Source: Mycolicibacterium parafortuitum
GTDB taxonomy: Bacteria > Actinomycetota > Actinomycetes > Mycobacteriales > Mycobacteriaceae
Assembly: GCF_002086815.1 (NCBI RefSeq)
Contig: NZ_MVID01000024.1
Coordinates: 48,905 to 112,904 of the forward strand
Reading direction: 5' to 3'
Length of the DNA: 64,000 nucleotides
The notes below the pieces were generated by a model that did no database searches, was not told the DNA's origin, and saw nothing but the letters and a program-made list of their open reading frames with translations. A program made the position numbers and the translations under genes. This document shows, one piece after another, positions 61,060 through 64,000 of this stretch. Position 1 is the first letter of the stretch; every line of letters begins with the position of its first letter.

Positions 61060-63120
61060 CTAGCGACGGTGGCGCAGCGCCTCGGTCACGGGCTCCACGG
61101 GGTGAGGCCGGTGCGGGTGTCCGGGGACCGCGAGTCCGGGACGCGGTCGCGCACCGTGGGCGGGCCGCGGGGTCCGCAGCGGGGTGGTCGGCGCGTGCGG
61201 CGTGACCGGTGCCGGGGCGACGGTGAGCTTGCGGCGGTGTTCCTCGTCGATGCCGTCGGAGAGCCGGCCGAGGTATCCGATCAGCGCGGCCACGTCGCCG
61301 TCGTCCCAGCGCGACAGCACCGTCTCCAGGCCGCCGATGTTGGCCGCCCGCTGTTGTTCGAAGATCGCCCGGCCCCGGGTGGTGAGCGAAAAGCGTGGCG
61401 GCGCAGCGTGATCCGGATCCGGTGCGCGACCGACGAGGCCGTCGCGGATCAGCGCCGAGATGCGCTCCTCGACGGGCCTGGGGTCGCTGCTCAGCGCGGC
61501 GCACAATTCGGGCGGCGTCATCGCCGGGGCACCGCCCAGATAGGCCGCGATCACGTAGTCGCCGCGGTCGAGGCGGTGCGGTGTCGAGGACACCCCGAGC
61601 GCGACCGCGGACTGCCGTCCCACCGCGGTCATCACGTTCTCCAGCCGCTGCGCGCGGCGGCGCACCGCCGACGGGGACAGCACCGGCTCGACGTCGTCCA
61701 CCGGCGCCGGGGCCGGGGTGGCCGACGGGATCGCCACGGCGATCGCGGCAGCGACCGCGGCGGCGACGCCGGCGATGATCAGCGCGGTGCGGAACCCGCC
61801 GAGCGACGGGATCGTGTGGCCGCCGACGTCCATTCCGGTCTGGACCAGCACCGCGGCCATCGCCGCGCTCGACACCGAGGTGCCCAGCGAGCGGGCCAGC
61901 GAGTTGATGCCGTTGGCGGCGGCGGTCTCCGACACCGGAACCGCGGCGTTGATCAGCGTCGGCAGCGACGCGAACGCGAACCCGACGCCGATGCTGACCA
62001 CCACGGAGAAGGCCAGCACCCCGGCCGCGGAACCGAGAAGCTGCGTGGCCGAGAAGTAGCCGACGGCGATCACGACACAGCCGATGATCAGCGTGAACCG
62101 GGGGCCGCGCGCGGCGATGACCCGGGCCGCGATCGGCGCCGACGCCATCATCGCCAGACCGCCCGGAGCCATCCACAGCCCGGCCGCGACCATGCTCTGG
62201 CCCAATCCGTAGCCCGTCGCGCTGGGCATCTGCAGGATCTGCGGGCCGATCAGCGACGTCGCGAACATCGCGAATCCGATCGCGATCGAGGCCAGGTTGG
62301 TCAGCAGCACAGGGGTTTTGATCGTCGTCTGGATGTCGACCAACGGCGCCGGAACCCGCAGCTGCCACCACACGAACGCGACGAACACGGCCACCGAACC
62401 GACCAGCATGCCGATCGTCAGCGGGCTGCCCCATCCCCAGTTGGCGCCCTTCGAGATCGGCAGCAGCAACAGGATCAGGCCGGCGGCCAGGCCGACAGCG
62501 CCGAGATAGTCGAAGCGTCCCAGAGACTTCGACGGCACGACGTCGGGAACGAACAGCGTGAACAGCAACCCGGAGCCGAGGCCGAGGACGGCCGCGGACC
62601 AGAACAGCGCATGCCAGCTGAAGTGTTCGGCGATCACCGCCGACAGTGGCAGACCCAGCGCACCACCCACCCCGAGGGACGCGCTGACCATGCCCATCGC
62701 GGCGCCGACACGCTCGGCGGGCAGCGCTGCGCGCAGCACGCTGATGCCCAGCGGGATCACGGGCATGCCGAAACCCTGCAGCGCGCGGCCGACGACGAGC
62801 GGGATCAGCGAGCTCGTCAGCGCCGCGATGACCGACCCGGCCGTCAGCAGCACCGCGCACGCGATCAGCACCCGTTTGGCGCCGAACATGTCGCCGAGGC
62901 GGCCGAACATCGGCGTCGCGACCGCGCCGGTCAGCAGCGTCGCGGTCACCGCCCACGACGCATTGGCCGACGACGTGCCCAGGATGTCGGGCAGCTGCGG
63001 GATCAGCGGGATGACCAGCGTCTGCATCAGCGAGACGCTGATGCCCGCGGCGGCGAGGACGGCGATGAGCACGGCACCGCCTTTGGGCGGCGCGGGGCGC
63101 TCGACCAGTTGTGTAGCCAA
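61060..63120 (-). CDS. DHA2-type MFS exporter fused to a MarR-like winged helix
   Basis: A 686-residue protein. Residues 1-about 460 form a multi-TM MFS drug/H+ antiporter (SLMQTLVIPLIPQLPDIL, GAVATPMFGRLGDMFGAKRVLI). Residues about 470-620 then look like a MarR winged helix: MTPPELCAALSSDPRPVEERISALIRDGLV, RFSLTTRGRAIFEQQ and a final helix ending DEEHRRK. The tail (about 625-686) is Pro/His/Arg-rich and probably disordered. A cytosolic DNA-binding-like domain on an exporter is unusual. The divergent TetR gene and the 19-bp repeats in between suggest TetR control. Confidence 0.83.
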   Translation of the reverse strand: MATQLVERPAPPKGGAVLIAVLAAAGISVSLMQTLVIPLIPQLPDILGTSSANASWAVTATLLTGAVATPMFGRLGDMFGAKRVLIACAVLLTAGSVIAALTSSLIPLVVGRALQGFGMPVIPLGISVLRAALPAERVGAAMGMVSASLGVGGALGLPLSAVIAEHFSWHALFWSAAVLGLGSGLLFTLFVPDVVPSKSLGRFDYLGAVGLAAGLILLLLPISKGANWGWGSPLTIGMLVGSVAVFVAFVWWQLRVPAPLVDIQTTIKTPVLLTNLASIAIGFAMFATSLIGPQILQMPSATGYGLGQSMVAAGLWMAPGGLAMMASAPIAARVIAARGPRFTLIIGCVVIAVGYFSATQLLGSAAGVLAFSVVVSIGVGFAFASLPTLINAAVPVSETAAANGINSLARSLGTSVSSAAMAAVLVQTGMDVGGHTIPSLGGFRTALIIAGVAAAVAAAIAVAIPSATPAPAPVDDVEPVLSPSAVRRRAQRLENVMTAVGRQSAVALGVSSTPHRLDRGDYVIAAYLGGAPAMTPPELCAALSSDPRPVEERISALIRDGLVGRAPDPDHAAPPRFSLTTRGRAIFEQQRAANIGGLETVLSRWDDGDVAALIGYLGRLSDGIDEEHRRKLTVAPAPVTPHAPTTPLRTPRPAHGARPRPGLAVPGHPHRPHPVEPVTEALRHRR

Positions 63121-63181
63121 GAAAGGTCCTTGTGGGAAAGCGGGGTTATCGGCGGGTGGGTTCAGCGTCGAACCGGTAATG

Positions 63182-63233
63182 GCACCCGAATCGTTTCAAT
63201 ACGCGGCAAGAATAGCACCGGAGTCGTTTCATT
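63182..63233. promoter_or_regulatory. Two 19-bp direct repeats between the MFS and TetR genes
   Basis: GCACCCGAATCGTTTCAAT (63182-63200) and GCACCGGAGTCGTTTCATT (63215-63233) match at 16 of 19 positions, 33 bp start to start (about three helical turns). They lie in the divergent promoter region. Tandem sites at this spacing suit a TetR repressor; binding is inferred. Confidence 0.55.
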
Positions 63234-63248
63234 CGCCATACTGGTCTG

Positions 63249-63902
63249 GTGAACTCCCCAGCCCCTGTCGCCGCCGGCCGGTCGCGCGCCGGCCGCCCGA
63301 CTCGCGAACAGGCACGTGCGCGGGCCGAAGAACTGCTCGACTGCGCACTGGAGGTGTTCCTGGACCGCGGGTACGACCACGCCACCATCGACGGGATCGC
63401 CGCGACGACGGGCATGGCCAAGCGCACGATCTACGTGCTGTACGCCGACAAGGAGGCGCTGTTCCGGGCTGCGGTGCAGCGGGCAATCGACCGATGGGTG
63501 GTGCCGGTCGACGAGCTGCGCGCGCTGGACACCGGGGATCTGGAGGAGACGCTGATCGCCGTCGCGTCCGCCCGGCTGCAGACCGCGGTCAGCCCGGACG
63601 GGGTGCGCCTGCAGCGCATCCTCAACGCCGAGGCCTACCGGTTCCCCGAACTCAGCCGGACCGCCTACGAGCAGGGCACCCGGCCGGTGGTGCGGTTCAT
63701 CGCCGAGGTGCTCGCGCGGCACGCCGCGGCAGGCTCCATCGCGATCACCGATCCGGAATTGCTCGGGACGTCGTTTCTGAGCCTGGTGATCGGCGGGCCG
63801 GCCCACGGGGTGCTGTGGGGTGCGGTGCTCGACAACGACGCGGTGGCCGACCGGATCCGGATCTGTGTGCGGCTGTTCCTCGACGGCGCGCGGCCGCGCT
63901 AG
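63249..63902 (+). CDS. TetR-family transcriptional regulator, divergent to the MFS-MarR gene
   Basis: A 217-residue TetR protein from GTG 63249. The N-terminal HTH is ALEVFLDRGYDHATIDGIAATTGMAKRTIYVLYADKEALF, preceded by an Arg/Ala-rich arm. The C-terminal domain (about 90-217) matches the AefR-like TetR_C group (VRLQRILNAEAYRFPELSR). It is divergent from the MFS exporter gene with twin 19-bp repeats between, the usual arrangement of a repressor of a drug exporter. The last 98 bases of the window after it hold no recognisable feature. Confidence 0.88.
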   Translation: MNSPAPVAAGRSRAGRPTREQARARAEELLDCALEVFLDRGYDHATIDGIAATTGMAKRTIYVLYADKEALFRAAVQRAIDRWVVPVDELRALDTGDLEETLIAVASARLQTAVSPDGVRLQRILNAEAYRFPELSRTAYEQGTRPVVRFIAEVLARHAAAGSIAITDPELLGTSFLSLVIGGPAHGVLWGAVLDNDAVADRIRICVRLFLDGARPR

Positions 63903-64000
63903 CGGAATCTCCCGCCGAAACTGCATTCCGGCAGGCGTCTACTCGCTCAGACTCAATCGGTCGCTGCAACACCTGATTCGTCGAGGGGTGTTGTTCGATG

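Overview
The window is high-GC actinobacterial DNA, most likely from a rapidly growing mycobacterium (Mycolicibacterium-like). The evidence is GC-rich codon use, many GTG starts, several starts preceded by a TANNNT box 6-8 nt upstream (the mycobacterial leaderless pattern), DUF732 proteins, a PE-PPE-fold secreted hydrolase, abundant acyl-CoA enzymes and many TetR regulators. Genes are densely packed on both strands. No insertion sequence, prophage, rRNA or CRISPR array was seen.

1-9.5 kb: a partial pRiA4b ORF-3-like gene, a SWIM zinc-finger protein, an internally deleted zeta-toxin/AAA ATPase relic, a hypothetical gene broken by a one-base frameshift, a large SEC-C protein, a membrane fatty-acid desaturase and a patatin-like lipase. 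9.6-18.6 kb: two membrane/coiled-coil proteins, a secreted alpha/beta hydrolase, a NERD-helicase, an RNase H-like protein and a VanW-type cell-wall protein.

18.6-25.9 kb is a defence block. A VapBC toxin-antitoxin pair diverges from a complete four-gene Wadjet (JetABCD, also MksFEBG/EptABCD) anti-plasmid condensin operon whose genes overlap by a few bases.

25.9-42 kb is mixed. It holds a CoA-transferase, DUF732 and zinc-ribbon membrane proteins, a PE-PPE-domain secreted protein, the OhrR/Ohr peroxide pair with a visible operator, a GAF-EAL-PAS-GGDEF c-di-GMP protein, two TetR regulators, a HAD hydrolase with a strong hairpin behind it, a MOSC-FNR-ferredoxin fusion, IlvD and an MmyB-like regulator.

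42-46 kb and 52.6-57.8 kb belong together. The first holds the selenocysteine machinery: selD, a tRNA-Sec with anticodon UCA encoded between selD and selA, then selA and selB. The second is a formate dehydrogenase operon whose catalytic subunit is interrupted by an in-frame TGA at codon 190, followed by a SECIS-like hairpin with a GGTCT loop. Read through, it gives one 1097-residue selenoprotein. An iron-sulfur subunit and an NrfD-like membrane subunit follow.

Between and after them are NhaA, TerC, a small hydrophilic protein, an IclR-controlled acyl-CoA dehydrogenase pair plus enoyl-CoA hydratase with a 14-bp perfect palindrome in the control region, a thioredoxin-reductase-like flavoprotein, a YceI protein, two MFS exporters (one with a C-terminal MarR-like winged helix) and a TetR regulator divergent from that fusion.
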